Below, piece by piece: positions 49,778 to 59,173 of a stretch of 64,000 nucleotides of DNA. Every line of letters starts with the position of its first letter. Within the stretch, counting starts at the first letter, position 1. The stretch comes from Streptomyces sp. NBC_01016 (GTDB lineage Bacteria > Actinomycetota > Actinomycetes > Streptomycetales > Streptomycetaceae), in NCBI RefSeq assembly GCF_026341035.1, contig NZ_JAPEOQ010000001.1, positions 4,092,001 through 4,156,000 on the forward strand, in the 5' to 3' direction. The translations under genes and the position numbers were made by a program. The notes under the pieces were generated by a model, which made no database searches, had not been told where the DNA came from, and saw nothing but the letters and a program-made list of their open reading frames with translations.

Positions 49778-51202
49778 ATGGCGGAAGGCCGCAGGAACGG
49801 GCTCTACTCCGGGATCTCCGAGGAACTGTCCGCCCTGATGCGCACGCGCTGGGCGGACACCGAGCGGCGCGACCTGACCCCCGACGAGCAGGCCCCGTAC
49901 GCGGCCGCCCGGCGCGCCGCGCTCTCCGCGCGCTTCCCCGGCGAGCGGCTCGTGATCCCCTCGGGGAACCTCAAGGTGCGCTCCAACGACGACACCTACC
50001 CGTTCCGCCCGTACTCGGCGTACGTCCACCTGACCGGGGACCAGGCCCGCGACGGCGCGCTCGTGCTCGAACCCCGCGCGGACGGCGGCCACGACGCGTA
50101 CTGCTACCAGCTTCCGCGCGACAGCCGCGACGACGACGGCTTCTGGACCGGTGCCACCGCGGAGCTCTGGATGGGCCGCCGCCGTTCCCTCGCGGAGGCG
50201 CAGCGCGTGCTCGGCCTCGAGTGCCGGGACGTGCGCACGGCCGCGTCCGATCTGGCCACCGGCAGCGCACCCATCGGCAGCGCACCCACCCGCATCGTCC
50301 GCGGTGTGGACCCGGCCCTGGAGGCCGCCGTCACCACGGACGCCGACCGCGACGCCGAACTGGTGACTGCGCTCGACGACCTGCGCGTGGTCAAGGACGA
50401 GTGGGAGATCGGTGAGATCCGCGGCGCGGTCGACTCGACCGTGCGCGGATTCACCGATGTGGTGGGGGAGTTGTCGAAGGCGGTCGCCTCGTCCGAGCGG
50501 TGGATCGAGGGAACCTTCTTCCGCCGCGCGCGACTTGAGGGCAACGCCGTCGGCTACGGCAGCATCTGCGCGGCCGGCGAGCACGCCACGATCATGCACT
50601 GGACCGACAACGACGGTCCGGTGCGCCCCGGCGACCTGCTCCTGCTCGACGCCGGTGTCGAGTCGCGCACCCTCTACACCGCCGACGTCACCCGCACCCT
50701 GCCGATCAACGGCACCTTCACGTCCGTCCAACGCCGGGTCTACGACGCCGTGTACGAGGCCCAGGAGGCGGGCTTCGCGGCGGTGAAGCCGGGCGCCGCG
50801 TACCGGGACTTCCACGAGGCGGCGCAGCGGCACCTGGCGGTCCGGCTCGTCGAGTGGGGCTTCATCGAGGGCCCGGCCGAGCGCGCCTACGAACTGGGTC
50901 TCCAGCGGCGCTTCACCATGGCGGGCACCGGCCACATGCTGGGCCTCGACGTCCACGACTGCGCGCAGGCACACACCGAGGAGTACGTCGACGGTGTCCT
51001 CGAGCCGGGCATGGTGCTCACCGTCGAGCCCGGCCTGTACTTCCAGGCCGACGACCTGAGCGTGCCCGAGGAGTGGCGCGGCATCGGCGTCCGGATCGAG
51101 GACGACCTGCTGGTCACCGCCGACGGCCACGAGAACCTGTCGGCCGGCCTGCCGCGCTCGGCGGACGAGGTCGAGGCATGGATGGCCCGGCACGCGGGCT
51201 GA
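49778..51202 (+). CDS. Aminopeptidase P family protein
   Basis: 474 residues, pita-bread M24 fold. Metal ligands: first Asp in LLLDAGVES, second in YTADVTRTLP, then His in GTGHMLGLDVHDC and the C-terminal glutamates (VEPGLYF, IRIED-type VRIEDDLLV). Probably cleaves Xaa-Pro bonds in the cytoplasm. ATG 49778 has GGAAGG 8 bases upstream and gives the conserved N-terminus; an in-frame GTG at 49661 would translate the 24-base repeats. Confidence 0.9.
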   Translation: MAEGRRNGLYSGISEELSALMRTRWADTERRDLTPDEQAPYAAARRAALSARFPGERLVIPSGNLKVRSNDDTYPFRPYSAYVHLTGDQARDGALVLEPRADGGHDAYCYQLPRDSRDDDGFWTGATAELWMGRRRSLAEAQRVLGLECRDVRTAASDLATGSAPIGSAPTRIVRGVDPALEAAVTTDADRDAELVTALDDLRVVKDEWEIGEIRGAVDSTVRGFTDVVGELSKAVASSERWIEGTFFRRARLEGNAVGYGSICAAGEHATIMHWTDNDGPVRPGDLLLLDAGVESRTLYTADVTRTLPINGTFTSVQRRVYDAVYEAQEAGFAAVKPGAAYRDFHEAAQRHLAVRLVEWGFIEGPAERAYELGLQRRFTMAGTGHMLGLDVHDCAQAHTEEYVDGVLEPGMVLTVEPGLYFQADDLSVPEEWRGIGVRIEDDLLVTADGHENLSAGLPRSADEVEAWMARHAG

Positions 51203-51213
51203 GCGGGGCGCGG

Positions 51214-51267
51214 AACCGTCACGTGCCATGGGCGAAGTGAGTACTTCGCCCATGGCACGTGACGGTT
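51214..51267. terminator. 25-bp perfect inverted repeat, bidirectional terminator
   Basis: Arms 51214-51238 and 51243-51267 are perfectly complementary over 25 bases around a GAGT loop (left arm starts AACCGTCACGTGCCATGGGC). It lies between the convergent peptidase and xylanase genes. Confidence 0.85.
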
Positions 51268-51277
51268 GGGGGCGGCG

Positions 51278-51967
51278 TCAGCCGGACACGGTGATGTTGG
51301 AGCTGCCGCTGCTCTGGTAGCCCTCGGTCGCCATCATCATGTAGTAGCTGAAGTTACCCAGAGGCATGCCGGCGCGGGACCATGCGTCGAAGTGGTTCCC
51401 GGTGGTGATGGCACCGCCGGTGCGCTTCGACTGCCGCACGCTCCAGTACTGGTTGAAGGTCTTGGTGCCTTCGACGGACGGCGCGTTGTACCGCGTCGTC
51501 TGGTAGATGTCGTAGGTGCCGCCGTCGCTGGTCACCGTTCCCTTGTAGGTGCCGGTGGGCCGATATGTGCCCCAGTTGTCGACGATGTAGTACTCGACGA
51601 GCGGGTTCGACGTCCAGCCGTAGAGGGTCAGATAGCCGTTGCCGGACGGGTTGAAGCTGCCCGAGTACTGGACGGTCCTGCGGCTGCCGTTGCTCCAGCC
51701 CTTGCCGCAGACGAAGTTGCCGCAATTCGTCCAGGACGTACGGTAGTTGCCGCCGGAACCGAGGGTCATGGAGACGGAGCCGCCGCCGTCGGTCCAGAAC
51801 GAGTAGTAGAACCCGTTGTTGGTGCCGGTCTGGTTCGTCGTGATGGTCGTGTCCGCATGTGCGGAAGTGGGGAGCAGCAGGCCGGACGCGGCGCCGAGCG
51901 CCAATGCGCCGACGCCGCCGATGACGCCTCTGCGGCTGATCCGGGTGGGGGTGTCGTCCTCGTGCAC
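51278..51967 (-). CDS. xlnC: GH11 endo-1,4-beta-xylanase, Tat-exported
   Basis: 229 residues. Twin-arginine signal (ISRRGVIGGVGALALGAASG, cleavage near TSAHA), then a complete GH11 jelly-roll with the two catalytic glutamates Glu125 (NPLVEYYIVDNWG) and Glu215 (MATEGYQSSG). No carbohydrate-binding module. Very similar to S. lividans XlnC, a Tat-dependent xylanase. It depolymerises xylan outside the cell and feeds the oligosaccharide importer and GH3 enzyme encoded just upstream. Confidence 0.95.
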   Translation of the reverse strand: MHEDDTPTRISRRGVIGGVGALALGAASGLLLPTSAHADTTITTNQTGTNNGFYYSFWTDGGGSVSMTLGSGGNYRTSWTNCGNFVCGKGWSNGSRRTVQYSGSFNPSGNGYLTLYGWTSNPLVEYYIVDNWGTYRPTGTYKGTVTSDGGTYDIYQTTRYNAPSVEGTKTFNQYWSVRQSKRTGGAITTGNHFDAWSRAGMPLGNFSYYMMMATEGYQSSGSSNITVSG

Positions 51968-52243
51968 GCGTCCTCCTCGTGAAGGCGATGGTCGAGCACA
52001 GCAGCGCCCGGGGCCATCGGTTGCCGGGATCGGTGCGGCACATCGTGGCCCTGGGGCTGAAGCGAGTCAATGGTTTCGGAAGCTTCGGCGAAAGACTTTT
52101 GGTGCCTCGGGTGGGTGGAGCGGCCCCGTTGACCTTGGAAAACGACTGTCGAGCTGGGCTTCTTCAATCAACAGGCGGCAGATAGAGGCGAGTTGGGGCT
52201 TCTAAGGAGGGTTGATGACTGAAAAATTTTCGGTCCGGCGTAC
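51968..52243 (-). promoter_or_regulatory. Intergenic region upstream of the xylanase gene
   Basis: 276 bases between the GH3 stop and the xylanase start on the same strand. They contain TGAAAAATTTTCG (52220-52232), a relative of the CGAAA-N3-TTTCG motif at 58986, and TTCGGCGAA near 52074. A small rightward frame at 52215-52328 starts behind AAGGAGG. Confidence 0.45.
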
Positions 52244-54676
52244 CTATTGTTCGGTGGCCGTGCCTCGCCCACCATCTCCCGCATGGAGCGTGCTGAACGC
52301 GAAGTGGGCGTGCAGGCTGCGCCGGTGATCGACATGTCGGACGGGGCCGGTGAGCGTGACCCGCGCCGTGAGCCGTGGCTCGGTGCTCGACGCGCTCAGC
52401 CGCAGCTCCAGGTCGCCGGGCTCGACGACGCGGCGTCCCTCGCGCCCGGTGAACGACGCGAGGTCGGCGGGCACGCGCACCCGGACCCGTACGGCTTCGT
52501 CCGGCGCCAGTCGCGGCAGGCGTACGTAGCCGATGAGTCGCTGCACCGGCTGCACCACGGACGCGACCGGGTCGTGCAGATACAGCTGGACGACCTCGGT
52601 CCCGGGCAGTGCGCCGGTGTTGCGCACGGTGCAGGCAAGCGTGAACTCGCCGTCAGTGGCGGCGAGTTCGCTGCCGACCTCCAGATCACTCCAGTCGAAC
52701 GTGGTGTACGTCAGACCGTGACCGAAGCCGAACGCCGGGGCCGGATCCAGGTTCGAGACCTCGGTGGCCTGGCCCAGGCGCGGAGCGAGGTACGTGGACG
52801 GCTGGGCGCCCGGCCCACCGGGGACGCTGACCGGCAGCCGGCCGGAGGGACGTACCCGGCCGCTGAGGACGCCGGCCAGGGCGGTCGTGCCTTCCTCGCC
52901 GGGGAAGAAGGTCTGCACGATCGCCGAGCTCTCCCGGACCGCGCGGCCGAGGGCGTACGGCCGGCCGGCGAGCAGTGTCAGGACGACCGGTGTGCCGGTG
53001 TCCAGGAGCGCGTCGAGGAGCTGTTCCTGGGCGCCGGGCAGGGAGAGGGACGCGGCGTCGCAGCCCTCGCCGCTCGTGCCGCGCCCGAAGAGGCCCGCCC
53101 GGTCGCCGAGCGCGGCGACGACCAGGTCCGCCCCGCGGGCCAGGGCGACGGCCGCCGCGAAACTTTCGGAGCCGGTGTCGGTGGCGTCGGCCTCGGCGAG
53201 ACCGGGCGCCGTGACGACCTCGCTGTCGGGAAACTCCGCCGCCAACGCCTCGCGCAGCGTGGGCAGTTCGATGCCGAGCGGGGCACTTGGCGTACGGCTG
53301 CCGACGTGCACCGGGAACGAGTAGCAGCCGAGGACGGCCGTCGGTGTCTCCGCGTTGGGGCCGATCACGGCGATGCGGGCCGGGGCGTCCGGTGCGAGCG
53401 GCAGTGTGCCGTCGTTCGACAGCAGGACGACCGACTCCTCGGCCACCTGGCGGGCCAGCTCACGGTTGGACTCGCGGTCCAGGTCGACGGTCGCCCGAGC
53501 GCGGTCGGCGGTGACTCCCGCGAGGGCGGGAGGAGCCGGGTCCCAGTCCTCATCAAGCAGGCCCAACTCGGCTTTCTGGGCGAGGACTCGGCGGGCCGCG
53601 CGGTCCACGAGGGTCTCCGGTACGGACCCGTCGGCGATGGCCTTGCGCAGGGGGTCGCCGAACGTCTTCACCGTGGGCAGCTCGACATCGACACCCGCCG
53701 CGAGCGCGGCGCCCGCGGCCTCGCCGAACGAACCGGCCACCGCATGCAGGGTCTTGAGGAACGCGATGCCGAAGTAGTCGGCGACGACGGTCCCTTCGAA
53801 GCCCCACGTGTCACGGAGCAGCCCGGTCAACAGGCGCTCGTCGGCGGCCGACGGGATGCCGTCGATGTCGGTGTAGGCATGCATGACGGACCGTACGCCG
53901 CTCTCGCGCACGGCCATCTCGAACGGCGGGAGCACCACGTCGGCGAACTCCCGCCCGCCCATGGACACCGGCGCGAGATTGCGTCCCGCGCGGGAGGCCG
54001 CGTACCCGGCGAAGTGCTTGAGCGTGGCGACGATCCCGGCCGACTCCAGGCCCTGGACGTACGCGGTGGCGACCGTGCCGACGAGGTACGGGTCCTCGCC
54101 GATGGTCTCCTCGACGCGGCCCCACCGGGCGTCACGTACGACGTCCAGGACCGGGGCGAGGCCCTGGTGCACGCCGACCGAGCGCAGGTCACGGCCGATC
54201 GCCGCGGCCATCCGCCGGACCAGGTCCGGGTCGAACGAGGCGCCCCACGCGAGCGGAACGGGGTACGCGGTGGCGCCCCACGCCGCGAACCCGGCCAGAC
54301 ATTCCTCGTGGGCAAGCGCCGGAATGCCGAACCGGTTCGCGGCCGCGATGCGGCGCTGGGTGCGGGCGAGGGACAGGGCGCCGAGCGCGGGATCGACGGG
54401 TGCCGTGCCGAACGGCCGCGTCAACTGCCCAAGCCCGTAAGGGAGAAGCTCGTCGAGGTGGACCGTCTCCTCCATGTCGTGCTGGTGCGGGGCGACGTCA
54501 CCGCCCTCGGCGGAGGCGCCCACCCATACACCGAAGAGCTGGGCGATCTTCTCCTCGAGGGTCATCTCGGCGAGCAGCGCGTCCGCACGGGCCTGAGCGG
54601 TACGACTCGCGTCGCGCCACGCGGGCACATGTGTCGCGTCGGTCTCTTCGGCCGGTACGGCCAGGTGCTCGGTCAC
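52244..54676 (-). CDS. bxlA: Glycoside hydrolase family 3 (beta-xylosidase/beta-glucosidase)
   Basis: 810 residues. GH3 barrel domain with the nucleophile Asp in TVVADYFGIAFL, conserved LKHFAGY, a second alpha/beta sandwich domain and a C-terminal fibronectin-III-like domain. GTG 54676 with GGAGGAAA upstream; overlaps the permease stop (GTGA). Encoded with the xylanase and sugar importer, it most likely hydrolyses imported xylo-oligosaccharides; beta-glucosidase activity is the alternative. Gene symbol by analogy with the S. lividans bxl operon. Confidence 0.85.
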   Translation of the reverse strand: MTEHLAVPAEETDATHVPAWRDASRTAQARADALLAEMTLEEKIAQLFGVWVGASAEGGDVAPHQHDMEETVHLDELLPYGLGQLTRPFGTAPVDPALGALSLARTQRRIAAANRFGIPALAHEECLAGFAAWGATAYPVPLAWGASFDPDLVRRMAAAIGRDLRSVGVHQGLAPVLDVVRDARWGRVEETIGEDPYLVGTVATAYVQGLESAGIVATLKHFAGYAASRAGRNLAPVSMGGREFADVVLPPFEMAVRESGVRSVMHAYTDIDGIPSAADERLLTGLLRDTWGFEGTVVADYFGIAFLKTLHAVAGSFGEAAGAALAAGVDVELPTVKTFGDPLRKAIADGSVPETLVDRAARRVLAQKAELGLLDEDWDPAPPALAGVTADRARATVDLDRESNRELARQVAEESVVLLSNDGTLPLAPDAPARIAVIGPNAETPTAVLGCYSFPVHVGSRTPSAPLGIELPTLREALAAEFPDSEVVTAPGLAEADATDTGSESFAAAVALARGADLVVAALGDRAGLFGRGTSGEGCDAASLSLPGAQEQLLDALLDTGTPVVLTLLAGRPYALGRAVRESSAIVQTFFPGEEGTTALAGVLSGRVRPSGRLPVSVPGGPGAQPSTYLAPRLGQATEVSNLDPAPAFGFGHGLTYTTFDWSDLEVGSELAATDGEFTLACTVRNTGALPGTEVVQLYLHDPVASVVQPVQRLIGYVRLPRLAPDEAVRVRVRVPADLASFTGREGRRVVEPGDLELRLSASSTEPRLTARVTLTGPVRHVDHRRSLHAHFAFSTLHAGDGGRGTATEQ

Positions 54677-55524
54677 TTTCCTCCGACTCCCATCAGCCCC
54701 TGGACCAGGGCACGACGGGCGAACAGGTAGACGATCAGGATGGGCAGCATGGACAGCACCACCGCGGCGAGAAGGCCCGGGATGTCGACGCCGTGTTCCG
54801 TCTGGAAGTCGTAGAGACCCATGGTGATGACCTTGGTGCTCGCGGACTGGGTGAGGACCAGCGGGAAGAGGAAGCCGTTCCACGCCTGAAGCGCGGAGAA
54901 CACGATGATCGTCGACAGTCCGCTGCGGGACAGCGGAAGCACCAGGCGGAAGAAGATCCGCCGCGGTGAGGCGCCGTCCACCGTCATCGCCTCGTACAGC
55001 TCCGGGGTGATGTCACGCATCGACCCGGTCAGGATGAGGGTGCACACCGGCATGGCGAAGGCCGCCGTCGGCAGGATGATGCCGATGAGGTTGTCGTAGA
55101 GGCCCGCCTCGCTGATCACGTAGAACATCGGGACGATGACGGCCTGCGCGGGGATCGCGAGGCCGAGCAGGAACAGCCGGAACACACCACTCGTGAGCCG
55201 GCCGCGGCCGCGCACGATCGCGTACGCGAGAGGCGGCACCAGGAGCAGGATGATGCCGACGACGCACACGGTGACGACGACGGTGTTGACGAAGTACTGG
55301 CCGAAGCCGTTGTTGAAGTCGTCGATGTAGTTGTCGAGCGTGAAGTGCTCGGGGAAGGCCAGCGGGCCGTTCGCCGCGTAGTCGGAGCTCGACTGGAACG
55401 TGGCGACCAGCATCACGTACAGCGGCAGACCGACCAGGAACAACCAGATCAACGACCCGAATCCGGCGAGGTAGTTGGGCCGCTCGCGACGGCGGCGCAC
55501 CGTCCGGGTCTCGACGTGTGTCAC
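54673..55524 (-). CDS. bxlG: Sugar ABC transporter permease (MalG-like)
   Basis: 283 residues, six membrane helices, with the EAA motif ELYEAMTVDGASPRRIFFRLVL toward the C-terminus. GTG 55524 overlaps the stop of the other permease; its own stop overlaps the GH3 start. Pairs with the 55521-56504 permease. The ATPase is not in the operon and is probably a shared MsiK-type protein. Confidence 0.9.
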   Translation of the reverse strand: MTHVETRTVRRRRERPNYLAGFGSLIWLFLVGLPLYVMLVATFQSSSDYAANGPLAFPEHFTLDNYIDDFNNGFGQYFVNTVVVTVCVVGIILLLVPPLAYAIVRGRGRLTSGVFRLFLLGLAIPAQAVIVPMFYVISEAGLYDNLIGIILPTAAFAMPVCTLILTGSMRDITPELYEAMTVDGASPRRIFFRLVLPLSRSGLSTIIVFSALQAWNGFLFPLVLTQSASTKVITMGLYDFQTEHGVDIPGLLAAVVLSMLPILIVYLFARRALVQGLMGVGGK

Positions 55525-56504
55525 AGGCCCTCCATCGTGCTGCGCATCTTGTCGTAGCCCGACAGGCGCACCATCACCAGCGAGATGACCGTGGCGACCA
55601 GAACCAGGAGCAGGCCGATCGCGGACGCCGTTCCGTAGTCGAAGCTCTTGAAGGCCTTTTGGTACATGTAGTACGCGCTGATCGTGGTGTCCGTGCCGGG
55701 GCCGCCCTGGGTGAGGATCAGGACGGTGTCGAACGTGGTCAGGCCGCCGACCACCATCAGGATCATCGAGGTGATGATGCTGTTGCGCAGCTGCGGCAGG
55801 GTGATGTGGAAGAACTGCCGGACCGTGCCCGCTCCGTCGATCTGCGCGGCCTGGTACAGGACCTGGGGCACGGCGCGGGCGGCGCCCTGGTAGAGCAGTG
55901 TGTGCAGCGGTGTGAACTGCCAGGTGCTGACGAACACCAGGACGCCGACCGCGCTCGCCTGGTGGCCGAACAGGTTGCCGTCGCCGAACAGCCACTTGGC
56001 CTGCGCCGGGACGCCGAAGTTCGGGTCGAGGACCGCACGCCACAGTACCGAGACGGCGGCGACCGACAGCAGCAGCGGTACGAAGTAGATGGCGGACAGG
56101 ACGGCGCGGTTGCGCTGGTGGCCGGCCGCCCAGACGCCGAGGAGGATGCTCAGCGGCGTCTGCACGGCGACACCGAGCACGGTCAGCAGGACGCTCAGCC
56201 ACAGGCTCTTGAGCAGGACCGGGTCGTCGAAGAGCTTCTTCCAGTTGTCGAGCCCGGTGAACTCAGGGGCACTCAGGCCGTTCCACGTCGCGAACGACAG
56301 AACGGCGACCAGGACGAGGGGGACGAGGGCGAACAGGCCGAAGAAGATCGCGGCGGGGACCGCCCAGCCGACGCCGGGACGGCCCACTCCGATGCCACCG
56401 CCGCGGTTCCCGCGACCATCGGGGCCACCGCGACCGCCGCGGCGTGCGGCGGACGCCGGAGGCGGGGCGGCCTTTTCGCGCTTCAGGAGGGTCTCGGTGC
56501 TCAT
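55521..56504 (-). CDS. bxlF: Sugar ABC transporter permease (MalF-like)
   Basis: 327 residues, six membrane helices after a Gly/Arg-rich cytoplasmic N-terminus; EAA motif YQAAQIDGAGTVRQFFHITL. ATGA overlap with the binding-protein gene and GTGA overlap with the next permease. Same predicted xylo-oligosaccharide importer. Confidence 0.9.
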   Translation of the reverse strand: MSTETLLKREKAAPPPASAARRGGRGGPDGRGNRGGGIGVGRPGVGWAVPAAIFFGLFALVPLVLVAVLSFATWNGLSAPEFTGLDNWKKLFDDPVLLKSLWLSVLLTVLGVAVQTPLSILLGVWAAGHQRNRAVLSAIYFVPLLLSVAAVSVLWRAVLDPNFGVPAQAKWLFGDGNLFGHQASAVGVLVFVSTWQFTPLHTLLYQGAARAVPQVLYQAAQIDGAGTVRQFFHITLPQLRNSIITSMILMVVGGLTTFDTVLILTQGGPGTDTTISAYYMYQKAFKSFDYGTASAIGLLLVLVATVISLVMVRLSGYDKMRSTMEGL

Positions 56505-57808
56505 GAGATCGGCAGGGCCTGCATCGCCTTGATGAAGCCGCCCTCATCCAGCTTCCCGTTCAGGAACTGCTGGACCGCCTGGTGCATCGCGGTCGCCGCG
56601 GACTGCGGATAGGCCTGGTCCCACGACAGCTGGAACGAGGGCGCCTTCTTCACCAGGTCGAACTGGAACTTCGCGTACTCAGGGCTCGCGGCCTTGTCGA
56701 AGTAGTCCGGCGTGTTGGTCGTGGTGGGCAGATTGCCGATGCCGAGCTGCTCCTTCACGAACTCGTCGGAGTACTGGAGCTTCAGGAAGTCCGCGACGGC
56801 CTCGGGGTGCTCGGTCTTCTTCAGGACCGAGTAGAAGTTGTTGGTGTTGCCGACGAGGTTGTCCGCGTTGCCCTTGCCGCCCTTGACCGCAGGGAAGGTG
56901 GTGTAGCCGAGGTCCTTCTTCGCGAACTCGGGGTGGGCGTCCTGCTGGGTCGAGTACTCCCACGAACCCATCAGCTCGAACCCGGCCTTTCCGGTGGCGA
57001 GCAGCGTGGGGGAGCCCTTGTCGGTGAACTTCACGGAGTCGAAGTTCGTGCCGAACGCCCCGGCCTTCGCCAGTTGCCGGATCATGCCGAGCGCCTTCTT
57101 GCTCTCGGCGCTCTCCCAGACGGTCGTGTTCCCGTCGAGGGCCTTCGGGAACAGGCCTGGTCCCGCGACCCGGTCGTAGAGGTACTCGAACCACATCAGC
57201 GTCGGCCACTGGTCGCCGCCGCCGAGCGCGATGGGCGTGATGCCCTTCGCCTTCAACGCCTTGACGGCGTCCAGGAGTTCGGCCCAGGTCCTGGGCGCCT
57301 TCACGCCCGCCTCGTCGAGTGCCTTCTTGTTGTGGAAGAGCAGCACCGGCTGCGTGCCGCGCATGGGCACGCCGTACGACTTGCCGTCCAGCATCGCGCT
57401 GTTGAACACCGACGGCAGGAACTTCGACCTCAGGGTGGGGTCGTCGGCGATGAAGTCGTCCAGAGGCATGAGCAGGTTCGCGTCCACGAACGGCTTGATG
57501 CTGCCGCCGCCCCAGTTGAAGAACACGTCGGGCGCCTGCTTGCTGTTGATGATCGTCTGGAGCTTCGCCTGGTAGTCCGCGCCGGGGATGGTGTCCAGGA
57601 CCGCCTTCACCTTCGACTTCTTGTTGAAGGTGGCGATCAGCTGCTTCTCGACCTTGTTCGCGGAGTCTCCGTAGACCAGGACATGGATCTTCCCGTCGTC
57701 GTCGCCCGCCGCGGAGGACCCGCCGCCGCAGCCGGACAGGGAGAGCAGCAGGGCCAGGGCCGCACCGCCCGCTGCGACCGATTTGGGCAACCGTGCGCGT
57801 AGAGTCAT
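56501..57808 (-). CDS. bxlE: Sugar-binding lipoprotein of an ABC importer
   Basis: 435 residues. Signal peptide with lipobox LSGC (about residues 24-27) for lipid anchoring, then an extracellular solute-binding protein family 1 fold (VLVYGDSANKVEKQLIATFN, QAPDVFFNWGGG). Expected to bind xylobiose or related oligosaccharides and hand them to the two permeases. The palindrome CGAAACTGTTTCG lies 13 bases before its start. Symbol by analogy with BxlE; specificity is inferred from neighbours. Confidence 0.87.
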   Translation of the reverse strand: MTLRARLPKSVAAGGAALALLLSLSGCGGGSSAAGDDDGKIHVLVYGDSANKVEKQLIATFNKKSKVKAVLDTIPGADYQAKLQTIINSKQAPDVFFNWGGGSIKPFVDANLLMPLDDFIADDPTLRSKFLPSVFNSAMLDGKSYGVPMRGTQPVLLFHNKKALDEAGVKAPRTWAELLDAVKALKAKGITPIALGGGDQWPTLMWFEYLYDRVAGPGLFPKALDGNTTVWESAESKKALGMIRQLAKAGAFGTNFDSVKFTDKGSPTLLATGKAGFELMGSWEYSTQQDAHPEFAKKDLGYTTFPAVKGGKGNADNLVGNTNNFYSVLKKTEHPEAVADFLKLQYSDEFVKEQLGIGNLPTTTNTPDYFDKAASPEYAKFQFDLVKKAPSFQLSWDQAYPQSAATAMHQAVQQFLNGKLDEGGFIKAMQALPIS

Positions 57809-57820
57809 CGCCTCGCCTCT

Positions 57821-57833
57821 CGAAACTGTTTCG
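57821..57833. promoter_or_regulatory. Perfect LacI-type operator CGAAAC-T-GTTTCG
   Basis: 13-base perfect palindrome 13 bases upstream of the binding-protein start and 115 bases upstream of the divergent lacI-type gene. Positioned to block the importer operon. Confidence 0.75.
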
Positions 57834-57889
57834 TTGCAATTACCGAAAGTTCACGAGTCGGGACGCTAGATCTCGACCCGTGGGCGGTC

Positions 57890-57908
57890 AACCCCGCTTC
57901 GGCGGGTT
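57890..57908. other. UUCG-loop hairpin in the divergent promoter region
   Basis: AACCCCGC-TTCG-GCGGGTT, a short hairpin with a stable tetraloop and one bulge, 39 bases before the lacI-type ATG. Possible leader structure or terminator. Confidence 0.35.
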
Positions 57909-57947
57909 ATCAAAGCGTTATGACGCACAGGGGTCTGACCGTGCCTT

Positions 57948-58976
57948 ATGCTCCAAGGCATGCGTGATGACGAGGACTTGGGTCGCATCACCCTCGCCGA
58001 GGTGGCCCAAAAGGCAGGCGTCTCCATTTCGACAGTTTCGAAAGTGCTCAACGGGAGGCAGGATGTTGCCGCCCCGACGCGGGTCAAGGTGGAGCGGGTC
58101 CTGGAGGCGCACTCCTACCGGCGCACGACGCGGGCCGCCCGCGAGGCGCCGCTCGTCGAGCTGGTCTTCCACGAGCTGGACAGCATCTGGGCGATGGAGC
58201 TGATCCGCGGCGTGGAGAACGTCGCCAAGGCGCACCAGACCAGCGTCGTGCTGACCGAGAGCGGGACGCGGCACGCGCCCGCCCCGGACTGGATCGAGGG
58301 CGTGATGCAGCGCAGGCCGCGCGGCGTCGTGCTCGTCTTCTCGGCGCTGCCCGCCGAGGTGAAGGAGCGGCTGCGGTCGCGCTCCATCCCGTTCGTCATC
58401 GTCGACCCGGCGGGCGATCCCGACCCGGACGTGCCCTCCGTCGGCTCGGCGAACTGGAACGGGGGGCGGGTCGCCACGCGGCACCTGGTGGACCTCGGGC
58501 ATCGCCGCATCGGGATCATCACGGGGCCCGACGACGTGCTCTGCTCGCACGCCCGCCTCGACGGCTACCGCTCCGCGCTCAGCATGGCGGGCATCGAAGG
58601 CGACCGCGCCCTCGTCCGCTACGGCGACTTCCATGTCGAGGGCGGCTTCGAGCACGCCCTCGAACTCCTCGACCTGCCCGAGCCGCCCACGGCGATCTTC
58701 GCCGGCAGCGACCTGCAGGCGCTCGGCGTCCTGGAGGCGGCCCGGGTCCGCGGCCTGCGGGTGCCGCAGGACCTCTCGGTGGTCGGTTACGACGACGTCC
58801 CGGTGGCGCGCTGGTCGAGCCCGGCCCTGACGACGGTGCACCAGCCGTTGCGGGAGATGGCCGAGGAGGCGGTGCAGATGATCATGCGGTTGCGCGTCCA
58901 GGAGCCGGTGACCACCCGCCTCGAACTGGCGACGAGCCTCGTCGTCCGCAAGAGCACGGCGCCGCCGGCTTCTTGA
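57948..58976 (+). CDS. bxlR: LacI family regulator (BxlR-like)
   Basis: 342 residues. N-terminal HTH ITLAEVAQKAGVSISTVSKV and hinge, then a periplasmic-binding-protein-like sugar domain. ATG 57948 and ATG 57960 (MRDDEDLG) are both possible. Divergent from the xylo-oligosaccharide importer and next to CGAAA-type palindromes on both sides (57821 and 58986), so it probably represses the importer, the GH3 gene and perhaps the xylanase. Symbol by analogy; the inducer is inferred. Confidence 0.87.
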   Translation: MLQGMRDDEDLGRITLAEVAQKAGVSISTVSKVLNGRQDVAAPTRVKVERVLEAHSYRRTTRAAREAPLVELVFHELDSIWAMELIRGVENVAKAHQTSVVLTESGTRHAPAPDWIEGVMQRRPRGVVLVFSALPAEVKERLRSRSIPFVIVDPAGDPDPDVPSVGSANWNGGRVATRHLVDLGHRRIGIITGPDDVLCSHARLDGYRSALSMAGIEGDRALVRYGDFHVEGGFEHALELLDLPEPPTAIFAGSDLQALGVLEAARVRGLRVPQDLSVVGYDDVPVARWSSPALTTVHQPLREMAEEAVQMIMRLRVQEPVTTRLELATSLVVRKSTAPPAS

Positions 58977-58985
58977 GTCGCTGGT

Positions 58986-58998
58986 CGAAAGATTTTCG
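58986..58998. promoter_or_regulatory. CGAAA-N3-TTTCG palindrome after the lacI-type gene
   Basis: CGAAAGATTTTCG, 10 bases downstream of the regulator's stop. Same arms as the operator at 57821; similar to the motif at 52220. Confidence 0.45.
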
Positions 58999-59173
58999 GT
59001 ACTGACCTTGGTGTGTCTCGCCGGCGCGCCGGCCTTCCTGCCCGTACGTAAGGTGCGGTGAACGTCGGCGACGACCGGCGCGCGGCGGCGGCCCGGGGTC
59101 GGGCGCGCCGCCTCCACCGCTGAGACGGACATGGTCAGGTCCGGTGTCAGTGGGTTCTGCGACCGTGTGCGTC

